The translations under genes were made by a program, and so were the position numbers. From Scatosoma sp045660265 (lineage in GTDB: Bacteria; Bacillota; Clostridia; Christensenellales; Borkfalkiaceae), in the NCBI GenBank assembly GCA_045660265.1, contig JAZRDM010000020.1, positions 1 through 34,479 on the forward strand: a stretch of DNA of 34,479 bases, in the 5' to 3' direction. Below, piece after piece: positions 23,099-31,708 of the stretch. Under the pieces are notes generated by a model. It had not been told where the DNA came from, did no database searches, and saw only the letters and a program-made list of their open reading frames with translations. The first letter of the stretch is position 1. Each line of letters begins with the position of its first letter.

Positions 23099-23127
23099 AT
23101 TATAGCATAATTTTTATTCAATCTCAA
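23099..23127 (-). promoter_or_regulatory. Promoter of the malate-to-succinate operon
   Basis: On the minus strand TTGAGA (23127-23122), 17 bases, TATAAT (23104-23099) with an extended TGC before the -10 box. It lies 85 bases before the mdh start codon and is the only clear promoter seen for the 12-gene unit; I saw no internal terminator in it. Confidence 0.8.
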
Positions 23128-23202
23128 CAATTTAAATACCTTGAATGAAATTTTTAAATCGTTAAATCGATAAATTTTTATCTTTTTTGTTTTTATATGG
23201 AA

Positions 23203-23228
23203 AAAGCGAGGCCTTTTAGCCCCGCTTT
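23203..23228 (-). terminator. Terminator after the DUF308-like gene
   Basis: 23203-23212 pairs with 23219-23228: ten pairs with one G-U, six-base loop, and TTTTT directly after on the minus strand. It lies 22 bases beyond the stop codon and separates this unit from the mdh promoter. Confidence 0.88.
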
Positions 23229-23250
23229 TATCAAAACTTTCGTTTATTTA

Positions 23251-23724
23251 CTAATTTTTAATTGCATCAAACAATAGCAGTCCACCCTCTAATGCAATTA
23301 GTATTCCCGATACGATAAAAACCCAATCGAGCGGCTCAAATAAAAATATCAAACCGATAAGAATACACAGTAAAGGTTGTGCCAATTTCATTAAACAATA
23401 GATATCTTTAAAAGAAACACCGTTGAGTTTATAACGCAATAAATCGTATACAAGCAAAACGCCTAATACAATCAAACCCGCCGCTAGCAAATACAAGACC
23501 GCGCTAAGCAATGTCCAACCGCAAATAATCACCAATGCGCCGAATACAATTTTACACACAGCCCAAGCAATCTTTTGATTGAGAATATCCATAATTCCAA
23601 AGACGAACAACGCAACACCCAAAATCGTCATCAATACACCTATCAAATCACTCTTTAGTAATATAAACAGGACACCGAATACCATAGTCGAAACGGCGCA
23701 CACGATTTTTTCCGTCTTCTTCAT
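23251..23724 (-). CDS. DUF308/HdeD-like small membrane protein
   Basis: A 157-residue protein that is almost entirely hydrophobic, with five or six membrane segments arranged in Gly-rich helical pairs, as in the HdeD/DUF308 family. The role of the family is poorly known (acid resistance has been linked to HdeD in E. coli). The ATG has AAGGAG 6 bases upstream and lies 9 bases after the small Cys-rich gene, so the two form one transcript. No catalytic or ligand motif is visible. Confidence 0.75.
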   Translation of the reverse strand: MKKTEKIVCAVSTMVFGVLFILLKSDLIGVLMTILGVALFVFGIMDILNQKIAWAVCKIVFGALVIICGWTLLSAVLYLLAAGLIVLGVLLVYDLLRYKLNGVSFKDIYCLMKLAQPLLCILIGLIFLFEPLDWVFIVSGILIALEGGLLLFDAIKN

Positions 23725-23733
23725 TACACTCCT

Positions 23734-23940
23734 TTAAAAATATAATTTTCTTGTTTTTCGCACGATAGCAATACGGATAAATTTATTGTCATATCTATAA
23801 GCCGCTCTCGCACAAGGAAATTCGTCGTCCTTTCTGCATTTTTCACAAAATGCATAAGTACCGCATTTATCATCACCCGCTTGAATACTATCATACCATT
23901 TTACTGTATCAAACACATCTTGCTGCTTTTGAAAATTCAT
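23734..23940 (-). CDS. Small Cys-rich protein of unknown function
   Basis: A 68-residue soluble protein. Four cysteines in the pattern CGTYAFCEKC...PCARA (residues 26-47) suggest a metal site, probably a small zinc ribbon-like knuckle. The C-terminus is basic. ATG 23940 is preceded by AAGGGAGG. A promoter lies about 65 bases upstream and a membrane-protein gene directly downstream. It is short, but the ribosome binding site, promoter and Cys pattern support a real gene. The function is not known. Confidence 0.7.
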   Translation of the reverse strand: MNFQKQQDVFDTVKWYDSIQAGDDKCGTYAFCEKCRKDDEFPCARAAYRYDNKFIRIAIVRKTRKLYF

Positions 23941-24006
23941 AGCTAGCCTCCCTTTATTGTATGCACTTTACCGCATTTTTAGTCAATATATTTTTTCTTC
24001 CGTGTT

Positions 24007-24035
24007 ATTATACTATTTTTCGACAAATTTTTCAA
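24007..24035 (-). promoter_or_regulatory. Promoter of the Cys-rich protein / DUF308 unit
   Basis: On the minus strand TTGAAA (24035-24030), 17 bases, TATAAT (24012-24007). A second possible set nearer the gene (TTGACT with TACAAT) has a 19-base spacer and is weaker. Confidence 0.65.
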
Positions 24036-24070
24036 TTATTTTTCTTTTATTTTTTTATATTTTTTTAAAA

Positions 24071-24092
24071 GACCGCAGGTTTTTCTGCGGTC
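24071..24092 (-). terminator. Terminator downstream of the PfkB-type kinase region
   Basis: GACCGCAG (24071-24078) and CTGCGGTC (24085-24092) are perfectly complementary with a 6-base loop. TTTT follows on the minus strand. It lies 150 bases past the kinase stop codon and ends that transcript. Confidence 0.75.
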
Positions 24093-24242
24093 AAAATTGT
24101 TTATTTTTTGGAGAACAAAGTTAAATCACGACGCTTTTTCCAACGCTCGCCTTTGCTTAAAAAAAACTAAGGCTTACACCCTACGAATTTTCTTATCTCC
24201 ACATAGCATTATATGCGAATACGTTAGAATAATGCGTTACAT
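24093..24242. other. Unassigned intergenic stretch
   Basis: A 150-base region without a credible gene between the kinase stop and its likely terminator. TGGAGA and TCTCCA (24110s and 24197 region) could close an approximately 95-base fold, and GCCTT/AAGGC can pair inside it. The stretch carries more G and C than the intergenic DNA on its left. It might be a 3' UTR-derived RNA. No known RNA class is recognised. Confidence 0.3.
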
Positions 24243-25145
24243 TTAAATTTCTTTTAAACAAATTTCCGAATATATTTTTTCATATTCTATTTTTGTCAAA
24301 TTATCCCTAATCTTTGCCGTACCAGCTGCCACACTAGCCCTTAAAATACTTTCCAAGGATTCCGACTTTTCTAATTGTATTGCAACCGCCGCCACAAGCG
24401 CATCCCCAGCGCCCACCGTTGAATTCACAGCTTTATGCTCGCTTTTTGCATAGCAATATCTATCCCCGTCTGTAATTATCGCGCCGTCTTTTCCCAACGA
24501 AACAAGGACACATCTCGCACCCGCATTCACCAAAACGCAACAAGCCGTTTTTAAAGAAGTGATATCGCAAATTTTGATATTTGTCGTTTGCTCCAACTCC
24601 TGCAAATTAGGTTTCACCAAATCAATTGTACGATTGGCTTGCAATGCTTGCAGTAAATTTTCTCCTGTTGCATCTACAATTAAAGAAACTTTTTTATCCA
24701 CCGCCTCCGCCATTTCTTTATAAAAGCTTGCAGACAAATTTTTAGGCAACGAACCACTTAATACCGTTACTTTACTGTTTTTTGAGATTGTGCGTATATT
24801 ATGTAAAACTTCTTGCGCCGCCTGTGCGGAAATTTCCGTCGCCATTGCATTTTTTTCCACAAGCGTTTCACCGTCATAATATTTATAGTTTTTACGAACG
24901 CTCCCTGTTTCCAACACAAAAGAATTTTCTACGCCTTCGCTTTTCAAATAATTGGCAAACAACTCTTTATCTTTTTCAAACATCACGCCAAAAAGAATGG
25001 ATTCCCCACCCAAGCGTTGTACCCCAACAGCAACGTTTACTCCTTTGCCTCCGCAAATAATAGATTGTTCTTTTACGCAATTTCCTTGTTTATCTGTATA
25101 AGTTGTTACATCTATGCAAGGGCTTACACACACGCTTAAAATCAT
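24243..25145 (-). CDS. PfkB family kinase, 1-phosphofructokinase/tagatose-6-phosphate kinase-like
   Basis: A 300-residue ribokinase-fold sugar kinase. GGKGVNVAVGVQRLGG (32-47) is the substrate-side signature of the FruK/LacC group. LSGSLPK lies near 132, and the catalytic base and anion hole are in NSTVGAGDALVAA near 242. It most likely phosphorylates fructose-1-phosphate or tagatose-6-phosphate. No PTS gene is adjacent, so fruK is not assigned. It lies behind pfkA with a strong terminator hairpin only 15 bases before its start codon, so expression should depend on read-through. Confidence 0.9.
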   Translation of the reverse strand: MILSVCVSPCIDVTTYTDKQGNCVKEQSIICGGKGVNVAVGVQRLGGESILFGVMFEKDKELFANYLKSEGVENSFVLETGSVRKNYKYYDGETLVEKNAMATEISAQAAQEVLHNIRTISKNSKVTVLSGSLPKNLSASFYKEMAEAVDKKVSLIVDATGENLLQALQANRTIDLVKPNLQELEQTTNIKICDITSLKTACCVLVNAGARCVLVSLGKDGAIITDGDRYCYAKSEHKAVNSTVGAGDALVAAVAIQLEKSESLESILRASVAAGTAKIRDNLTKIEYEKIYSEICLKEI

Positions 25146-25160
25146 ATCCTTTCCTTTAAA

Positions 25161-25189
25161 AAGACCGCTTTCGAAAAGAAAACGGTCTT
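25161..25189 (-). terminator. Terminator between pfkA and the PfkB-type kinase
   Basis: 25161-25172 pairs with 25178-25189: 12 pairs with one G-U and a 5-base loop, followed by TTTTT on the minus strand. It starts 8 bases after the pfkA stop and ends 15 bases before the next start codon, so no separate promoter fits between. Confidence 0.9.
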
Positions 25190-25197
25190 ACTTATTA

Positions 25198-26160
25198 TTA
25201 CATTGAAATCATTTGCAACGTTTCATACAATTCGTGATTAAACGTCTTTTTCATAGAAACTGCTTCAATGATATCCATATCAATAATTTTGTTATCACGG
25301 ATACCAACTACACGGTTGCCAATCCCTTCCTTTAACAAACGAACTGCCTTGTTACCAAATTGAGCAGCCAACATTCTATCTGCCATCGAAGGCGAACCGC
25401 CTCTTTGAACGTGACCGATACAAGTAGGTCTTACAGAATAAGTTGTAACCGCTTGCAATTTCTTTGCAAATTCGTCAGCGCCCATAACGCCTTCTGCGAC
25501 AACAATGATATTAGAGTGCTTACCGCTCGCACGAGAACGATTGATGTGCGTAACGATTTCATTCATATTAAAGGTAACTTCGGGAACTACAATAATTTCC
25601 GCGCCGGAAGCAATACCGCTGTATAACGCGATGTCGCCGCAATGTCTGCCCATTACTTCTACAACGGAAATACGTTCGTGCGAGGTCATTGTATCACGCA
25701 GCTTGTTGATGATATCCAAGCAGGTATTTACAGCCGTATCAAAGCCAAGCGTATAGTCGGTATATTCTAAGTCGTTATCAATTGTTCCGGGAATACCAAT
25801 AGTAGGAATTCCATACTTTTCACTTAAAATTTTCGCGCCATGGAAAGAGCCATCGCCACCAATAACAACCAAACCTTCCAAGCCATATTTTTTAATCGTT
25901 TCAACGGCTTTCTTTTGGCCTTCTTCCGTCATCATTTCCAAGCATCTTGCCGTTCTAAGCTTAGTACCGCCGCATTGTACGATATTGGATACGCTACGCA
26001 TTTCCATCTTGTAAAGCTCTTCGTTTAAAAGCCCAGCGTAACCTCTTTCAATACCATATACTTCCATTCCGTAATAAATCGCCGTACGAACTACCGCGCG
26101 AATCGCAGCGTTCATACCGGGAGCGTCACCACCGCTCGTTAATAACCCGATACGTTTCAT
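25198..26160 (-). CDS. pfkA: ATP-dependent 6-phosphofructokinase
   Basis: The committing step of glycolysis, fructose-6-phosphate to fructose-1,6-bisphosphate. The 320 residues match the bacterial PfkA type. SGGDAPGMNA (10-19) binds ATP phosphates; GGDGS near 102 marks ATP rather than pyrophosphate use; PGTIDND near 124 holds the catalytic Asp; and MGRHCGD and GHVQRGGSPS are allosteric/active-site segments. The start is ATG 26160, preceded by AGGAG 9 bases away; the open frame runs 12 codons further up without such a site. dnaE lies upstream, as in many Firmicutes. Confidence 0.97.
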   Translation of the reverse strand: MKRIGLLTSGGDAPGMNAAIRAVVRTAIYYGMEVYGIERGYAGLLNEELYKMEMRSVSNIVQCGGTKLRTARCLEMMTEEGQKKAVETIKKYGLEGLVVIGGDGSFHGAKILSEKYGIPTIGIPGTIDNDLEYTDYTLGFDTAVNTCLDIINKLRDTMTSHERISVVEVMGRHCGDIALYSGIASGAEIIVVPEVTFNMNEIVTHINRSRASGKHSNIIVVAEGVMGADEFAKKLQAVTTYSVRPTCIGHVQRGGSPSMADRMLAAQFGNKAVRLLKEGIGNRVVGIRDNKIIDMDIIEAVSMKKTFNHELYETLQMISM

Positions 26161-26230
26161 TATCTTTCTCCTAATACTTTCGTAATTTTCTCTCAATCGA
26201 TTTTCTTTAGTTTGTTTTTAATATGGATAT

Positions 26231-26259
26231 ATTATAACAAAACTTTTAAAAAAAACAAA
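26231..26259 (-). promoter_or_regulatory. Promoter of pfkA
   Basis: On the minus strand TATAAT (26236-26231) is preceded at 16-17 bases by TTTGTT/TTGTTT (26259-26253). The -35 box is poor, but the -10 box is perfect and the 126-base gap after dnaE holds nothing else. Confidence 0.55.
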
Positions 26260-26285
26260 CGATTTTACACACATTTTATATTTTT

Positions 26286-29200
26286 TTAAGCAAGTTTTAT
26301 GCAATTTTCCTCTAAAAAGAGACAAAGTTCTGACATCAACGCCCGATTTGCGTTTACTTTTTGACTACATAAAAGCTTTTTACCGGCTTTTACAAAAACC
26401 ACTTCTATATCCCCTTCGTAGAAAGTAAGCGTTTCCATCAGTTCTTCTATATCCGCTTCGTCAACGTCCGTAATATTTAACCACAAACGCTGAGGCTTAT
26501 CTGTGTTTACTGGTTTCCGTTGTTGCGACGGCGTTTGCGGGACTACAACATTTTTTGCTTGAGGCGCTTCTTTTTGTTCCTCATCAAATTCTTCCATGCG
26601 CTCTACGATAATCGCAGGAGCTTTATCCGCGCTAACGTTCATCTTACCCGAAAGCGAAACAACCGCATCCTCTTTCAAGAAGGATTTTATTTTATCATAA
26701 ACCTTCGGGAAACATACGCATTCAATAGCCCCATACAAATCTTCTATCGTAACAAACGCCATAAATTGTCCCGATTTTGTCTGCAATTTCTTAAACGTAG
26801 ATACCATACCGCCCATTGAAACGCTTTGTCCGTCTTGGATTTCTGTATACGTCTTTTCGCCCGTTTCTTCATCCTCGGTAAACTCGTTAAGCTTAGAACA
26901 ATTAAAACTCTCCTCTTTAAAATAAGGCAAGAATTTTTCAAAAGGATGCCCGCTTACGTAAACGCCTAAGACGTCCTTTTCTTTAGACAGCTTTTCCATC
27001 GTTTCCATTTCCTCAATATCCGGGAAAGAAACTTCAATGGCTTGTTCTTCTAAAATTTCGCCAAAAAGGGAAATTTGCGCCCCTGCTTTTTGCTTATCCA
27101 TCGCGTTTACCCTAGCAAGCACACTTTCATACACCGCCGCCACTTGAGCACGGTTTTTACCAAAACAGTCAAAAGCACCTGCGTAGATTAAGCTTTCAAC
27201 AATACGCTTATTAACGTATTTTGCAGAACGCGTTACAAAGTCGGCAAAATCTTTAAACTCGCCGTTCTTTTTACGCTCTTCAATAACCGCTTGAATTGCA
27301 TCTTGCCCAACGCCGCGCAACGCGCCCAAGCCAATACGAATCCCATCGCCTTCTACCCAGAAAATCTCTCTCGACTTGTTGATATCGGGAGGCAGAATGG
27401 GGATATTCTTTTCCTTCATGTACATAACGTACTTGGAAATTTCTTCAATTTTATCGATACGGTCATTTAAAACACCCGCCAAGAATTCTTTTACGTAGAA
27501 ATGCTTTAAATATGCCGTTCTGTACGCCACCACCGCATATGCCGCCGCGTGCGATTTATTGAATGCATAAGACGCGAAACTTTCCATATCCGCAAATATC
27601 TTTGCAGCAACGTCAGATGGAATGCCAAGCGCAGCGCATCCCGTAATACCGCTTTCAGGATCGCCGAAAATAAATTTATCTTTTTGTTCCATCAACTCTT
27701 TCTTCTTCTTTTTCGCCATGGCACGACGTACAAGGTCGGCTTGTCCAAGCGAATAGCCCGCAAGTTGTTGGAAAATCTGCATTACCTGTTCTTGATAAAT
27801 AATAACACCGTACGAATTTTTTAAAATAGGCTCTAAATGCGGCGTATCATATACAATACGCTCGGGATGGTGTTTATTTTCTATATATTTAGGAATAAAG
27901 TCCATAGGGCCTGGACGATAGAGCGAAATACCTGCAATTAAATCTTCCAAACAGTTTGGTTGCAAGTCTTTCATAAATTTCTTCATCCCGCCTTGTTCGA
28001 GTTGGAACACCGCGTCGGTATCCCCCGACGAGATCAACTCATAAGCTTCAGGTACATCCACGCCGATTTCGTTGAAATCGATTTCAATCCCCTTGCCTTC
28101 TCGAATATACTCAAGCGTGTTTTCAATATCCGTCAGCGTGGTAAGCGCCAAGAAGTCCATCTTGAGCATACCTACCGCCTCCACCTCTTTCATATCGAAC
28201 TGCGTAACGATATCTTCGCCGTTTCTTGCCAAGGGTACGTTTTCCGCAAGCACCTTATTACAAATAACGACGCCCGCCGCGTGTTCAGACGTGTTTTTGG
28301 GCATACCTTCTAATTTTAAGCCCATATCGATTACCCTACGGAGTTCTTCGTTGTTTTCATAAACCTCAATAAACTCAGGGTTCTTTTTCTTTTTCAACTC
28401 GGCAAGTTTCTTTTCTATCTCGCCGCGTTTTTCATCATTGGTTTCTTCCGCAAGATCTTTTTCCACCTTGGCAATTTTTAAGCCCAACAATTCACCAATC
28501 GTCGATTTACCGTCCATGAGCTTTGCCACTTTATCCGTTTCGGAATAAGGAACACCCATAACTCGCCCCACGTCCTTGATAACGGCGCGCGAAGCAAGCG
28601 TACCAAAGGTAACGATTTGAGCCACGTTTTCAGGATGATATTTCTCACGAACGTATTCAATCGTTTCATGTCTTCTACGCGTACAGAAATCGACGTCGAA
28701 GTCGGGCATAGAAACACGATCAGGGTTTAAGAAACGCTCGAAAATCAATTCATATTTCAGCGGGTCAACGTCGGTAATCCCAATAGAATACGCAACGATA
28801 CTGCCTACCCCCGAGCCACGTCCAGGACCAACCGGAATACCGTTCAAGCGCGACCAGTTAATATAATCCCAAACGATTAAGAAATAGTCGGCAAAGCCCA
28901 TTTTGATAATAATTCCCAACTCGTATTCAACACGTTTTTTAATTTCTTCCGTTACTTCCTTGTAACGTTTAGGAATACCCTCCCACGTTAAACGGGTTAA
29001 ATAATCAGGAGACGTTGAACCATCCTCCGCTTTGTATAAGGGGATTAGCGAAGTATCACGGATGGGATCGCCTTTGGGCGTAATGTCAAACACGGGTTCT
29101 TCTATCTTATTGGCAATTTCTCGTGTATTGCTAATGGCTTCGGGAACATAAGCGAATAACTCCGCCATTTCGTCGCCCGATTTCATATAAAATTCTTTTG

Positions 29201-29906
29201 TTTCAAATTTCATGCGCTTGGGATCCGCAAGCGTTTTTTTCGTTTGAATACACAACAAAATATCATGCATTTCCCAATCTTCTTTGTGAATATAATGCAC
29301 GTCGTTTGTTGCAACTAGCTTAATATTCAATTCCTTTGCAATTTGAATCAATTGAGGAATAACTTGTTTTTCTTCCGAAATGCCATGGTCTTGCAATTCG
29401 ATATAAAAATCGTCGCCAAAGACATCTTGCATTTCCTTTGCCCACGCCTTTGCATCTTCATATCTACCATCCATCAGCAAACGAGGCAATCTGCCCGCTA
29501 AGCACGCGGAAAGACAAATAACCCCTTCGCTATGCTGCTTTATCATATCATAGCTAATACGGGGTTTCCCGTAAAAGCCGTCGATATAAGAAAGCGAATC
29601 AAGCTTAACGATATTTTTATACCCCGTCTTATTTTTTGCAAGCAAAACGATATGCTCCGTCTTGGTGCCGGGGCGTTTATCAAAATGGTCGTCCGTTGCA
29701 TACAGCTCGCAACCGATAATATATTTAATCCCCTTTTTTACACACTCTTCCGCAAAATACAAAGACGCGTACATATTGCCGTGATCGGTTACCGCGCAAG
29801 CGTCGATTTTATTTTTAACCAAATAATCAACCAGCTCGTCTACTTTTGCAGCACCGTCAAGCAGGCTATATTCTGTGTGTAAATGTAAATGTATAAAATC
29901 CGTCAT
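26286..29906 (-). CDS. dnaE: DNA polymerase III alpha subunit, DnaE type
   Basis: A replicative polymerase subunit of 1206 residues. The N-terminal PHP domain keeps its metal ligands (HLHTEYSLLDGA at 7-18, VTDHGNM near 39). The polymerase core has the catalytic PDFDVDFC near 402 and the GPGRGSGVGS loop near 361. Helix-hairpin-helix, then an OB fold (SMGGMVSTFKK near 1020), then a C-terminal tail of lower conservation follow. It is DnaE, not PolC: no exonuclease insert is present. Low-GC Firmicutes with PolC use DnaE as the lagging-strand primer-extending enzyme; PolC is not in this window. It lies 17 bases after whiA in the same transcript. Confidence 0.97.
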   Translation of the reverse strand: MTDFIHLHLHTEYSLLDGAAKVDELVDYLVKNKIDACAVTDHGNMYASLYFAEECVKKGIKYIIGCELYATDDHFDKRPGTKTEHIVLLAKNKTGYKNIVKLDSLSYIDGFYGKPRISYDMIKQHSEGVICLSACLAGRLPRLLMDGRYEDAKAWAKEMQDVFGDDFYIELQDHGISEEKQVIPQLIQIAKELNIKLVATNDVHYIHKEDWEMHDILLCIQTKKTLADPKRMKFETKEFYMKSGDEMAELFAYVPEAISNTREIANKIEEPVFDITPKGDPIRDTSLIPLYKAEDGSTSPDYLTRLTWEGIPKRYKEVTEEIKKRVEYELGIIIKMGFADYFLIVWDYINWSRLNGIPVGPGRGSGVGSIVAYSIGITDVDPLKYELIFERFLNPDRVSMPDFDVDFCTRRRHETIEYVREKYHPENVAQIVTFGTLASRAVIKDVGRVMGVPYSETDKVAKLMDGKSTIGELLGLKIAKVEKDLAEETNDEKRGEIEKKLAELKKKKNPEFIEVYENNEELRRVIDMGLKLEGMPKNTSEHAAGVVICNKVLAENVPLARNGEDIVTQFDMKEVEAVGMLKMDFLALTTLTDIENTLEYIREGKGIEIDFNEIGVDVPEAYELISSGDTDAVFQLEQGGMKKFMKDLQPNCLEDLIAGISLYRPGPMDFIPKYIENKHHPERIVYDTPHLEPILKNSYGVIIYQEQVMQIFQQLAGYSLGQADLVRRAMAKKKKKELMEQKDKFIFGDPESGITGCAALGIPSDVAAKIFADMESFASYAFNKSHAAAYAVVAYRTAYLKHFYVKEFLAGVLNDRIDKIEEISKYVMYMKEKNIPILPPDINKSREIFWVEGDGIRIGLGALRGVGQDAIQAVIEERKKNGEFKDFADFVTRSAKYVNKRIVESLIYAGAFDCFGKNRAQVAAVYESVLARVNAMDKQKAGAQISLFGEILEEQAIEVSFPDIEEMETMEKLSKEKDVLGVYVSGHPFEKFLPYFKEESFNCSKLNEFTEDEETGEKTYTEIQDGQSVSMGGMVSTFKKLQTKSGQFMAFVTIEDLYGAIECVCFPKVYDKIKSFLKEDAVVSLSGKMNVSADKAPAIIVERMEEFDEEQKEAPQAKNVVVPQTPSQQRKPVNTDKPQRLWLNITDVDEADIEELMETLTFYEGDIEVVFVKAGKKLLCSQKVNANRALMSELCLFLEENCIKLA

Positions 29907-29923
29907 ATTTTATCTCTCGTTTT

Positions 29924-30871
29924 TTACTGTATTTTTGATGCAATTTCCATCAATCTACGCATGCGGTGGTTTAAACAGCTTTTGCTGATTTTAAGGGAGT
30001 CTGCAAGTTCTTGCAAAGACATAGTAGGATGTGCTAAACGCAACAATGCAAGCGTTTTTAAATCTTCCCCTAGTTCGTCTAAGCCCAACTTATTTTTTAT
30101 ATTTTCAATTGCCATCACTTGTTTTACGGAAGCAGTCATGGCTTTTTCCATATTCCCCGACGCGCAATTAGCCATTCGGTTCGTTTGATTCGCCTCGTCG
30201 CGCTTCTCCACAACGGAAACAAATTTTTTTAAAGCGTTTTCTGCGCCGATTACCGATAAGAAATCGGAAATTGCCTCTTTGCTCTTGATATACGCTACGT
30301 GCGTTTCTTTGCGTTGCACTTGTTTGGCAAACAAACTCGTCTGTTCAAGCAAATAACAAAAATCTTCCGCGACTCGTTCTTTTGTAAAAACAAATTCTAA
30401 ATGATACCCTGTTTTTGCATTATCACTCGGAATAGAACAACTACCGCCACCCAAAAAAGCCCCGCGAATATATGCCAAACGGCAGTTTTCACTCTCTACT
30501 AATTCCTCTAAAATTCCTTCTACAAACTTCCCGTCTTGAAATAAGCCCAACTCTTCCAATGTCTGTTTTGCCTTATCTCTAGGGCATTGTAATAACAGCT
30601 TATCTCTACCGCTCATCCTGTCCATCGTCGCGCGAGTGATAGAAAGTTCGAAACCAAACGTATCGTAAAAAAGGCTCATAAAAAACTCTGCGACGTTTTC
30701 CGTTTCGCTAACGATAAAAAAAGCTGGCGTTGTTTCATCTCCGCCCAATACACCGCTTGTACGGATAAATGCAGAAAGAGCCGCTTTCGCAACTTTCTCG
30801 CCGTCCTTTATTTTTTTAGAACGAACTTTCCGCAATATAATTTCTTTTTTTACGTCCGAAGTAAAATTCAT
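29924..30871 (-). CDS. whiA: Sporulation/cell-division regulator WhiA
   Basis: A 315-residue WhiA with the degenerate LAGLIDADG homing-endonuclease-like N-terminal domain (about 1-200; RGAFLGGGSCS near 135 is the hallmark) and a C-terminal HTH (about 220-315; SLQELADSLKISKSCLNHRMRRL near the end). In Firmicutes it influences cell division and chromosome segregation; in actinomycetes, sporulation. It is 18 bases after the PHP gene and 17 before dnaE. Its usual neighbours rapZ and yvcK are not found on the upstream side here. Confidence 0.96.
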   Translation of the reverse strand: MNFTSDVKKEIILRKVRSKKIKDGEKVAKAALSAFIRTSGVLGGDETTPAFFIVSETENVAEFFMSLFYDTFGFELSITRATMDRMSGRDKLLLQCPRDKAKQTLEELGLFQDGKFVEGILEELVESENCRLAYIRGAFLGGGSCSIPSDNAKTGYHLEFVFTKERVAEDFCYLLEQTSLFAKQVQRKETHVAYIKSKEAISDFLSVIGAENALKKFVSVVEKRDEANQTNRMANCASGNMEKAMTASVKQVMAIENIKNKLGLDELGEDLKTLALLRLAHPTMSLQELADSLKISKSCLNHRMRRLMEIASKIQ

Positions 30872-30889
30872 GCTATTTTTTAACTTTCC

Positions 30890-31666
30890 TTATCTGTGTT
30901 TCTTAAACTCGGCAAATCTAAAATTAGGAAACCTGCCGTCGATATTATCAATTCGATCCATCGGGAAAGAAATACGCGTAAGTTGTTCTTCTACGCGTTC
31001 CGTATCGCCGATTCGCCCCGCCCAATGCGCATCCGAATTTACTATAAACCGCGCCGACGTTTTTTCTACGATTTCCACTAATTCTTCGTCGGATAAATGC
31101 GTTTTTTTAGAATTTAATTCGATATACGTACCATAATCCGCCGCGCATTTTGCCACCTCTAACGTTTTACAAGGACAAAGGTAATTAAGATGCGTAATTG
31201 CGTCAATGGGGTTATTTTTAATTACGTTGATATACGCTTTTGTGTTATAATCCACAAGTCCAAGCGGGGTCTTTTTAAAAAAGCGTCGCGCAATCATATT
31301 TCCCCAAAAATATTTCATATGGTCTTGCAGCGTGTCGTAATAAATAAATACGTGATTACCGCAAAGGTATAAATCAAAATTATCGTAATCGCACGGTTTT
31401 AAATCCGCACCTCCCCCAATACCGCAAATATTAGATTCCAACCCAACTAATACGTCTATCCCGTATTTTTCCGCTGCTTGCTTGCAATCGCGCACGTAAT
31501 TATCCGTAAGATGACGCTTGAGCCCATACACCACGTGAGAATATCCATGGTCACTAATACCAACTTGTTTTAAGCCGATTTCTTTCGCGCGCGCAACGTT
31601 TTCATCTACCGAATTTTTTCCGTGTGAATACGGCGTATGGGTATGATAATCTCCCGTAAGAATCAT
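30890..31666 (-). CDS. PHP-domain metal-dependent phosphoesterase
   Basis: A 258-residue PHP hydrolase. Metal ligands appear in YHTHTPYSHG (7-16), SDHGYSH (38-44), the LVGLESNI Glu near 75, CGNHVF near 101 and NSDAHW near 214. Related to histidinol phosphatase and YcdX, but the substrate is not set by sequence; nucleotides or sugar phosphates are possible. A PHP gene between murB and whiA is a recurrent arrangement in Clostridia. It follows murB by 42 bases. Confidence 0.88.
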   Translation of the reverse strand: MILTGDYHTHTPYSHGKNSVDENVARAKEIGLKQVGISDHGYSHVVYGLKRHLTDNYVRDCKQAAEKYGIDVLVGLESNICGIGGGADLKPCDYDNFDLYLCGNHVFIYYDTLQDHMKYFWGNMIARRFFKKTPLGLVDYNTKAYINVIKNNPIDAITHLNYLCPCKTLEVAKCAADYGTYIELNSKKTHLSDEELVEIVEKTSARFIVNSDAHWAGRIGDTERVEEQLTRISFPMDRIDNIDGRFPNFRFAEFKKHR

Positions 31667-31708
31667 TTTCTTCTCCTTTTGCGTTTTTCTTAAACGATAT
31701 TTTACCGC

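Noticed and set aside
24093..24242. T-box leader or SRP RNA
   Set aside because: No AGGGTGG T-box bulge with specifier stem and no GGAAGGAAGCA-type SRP core; a single GGGTG is not enough.
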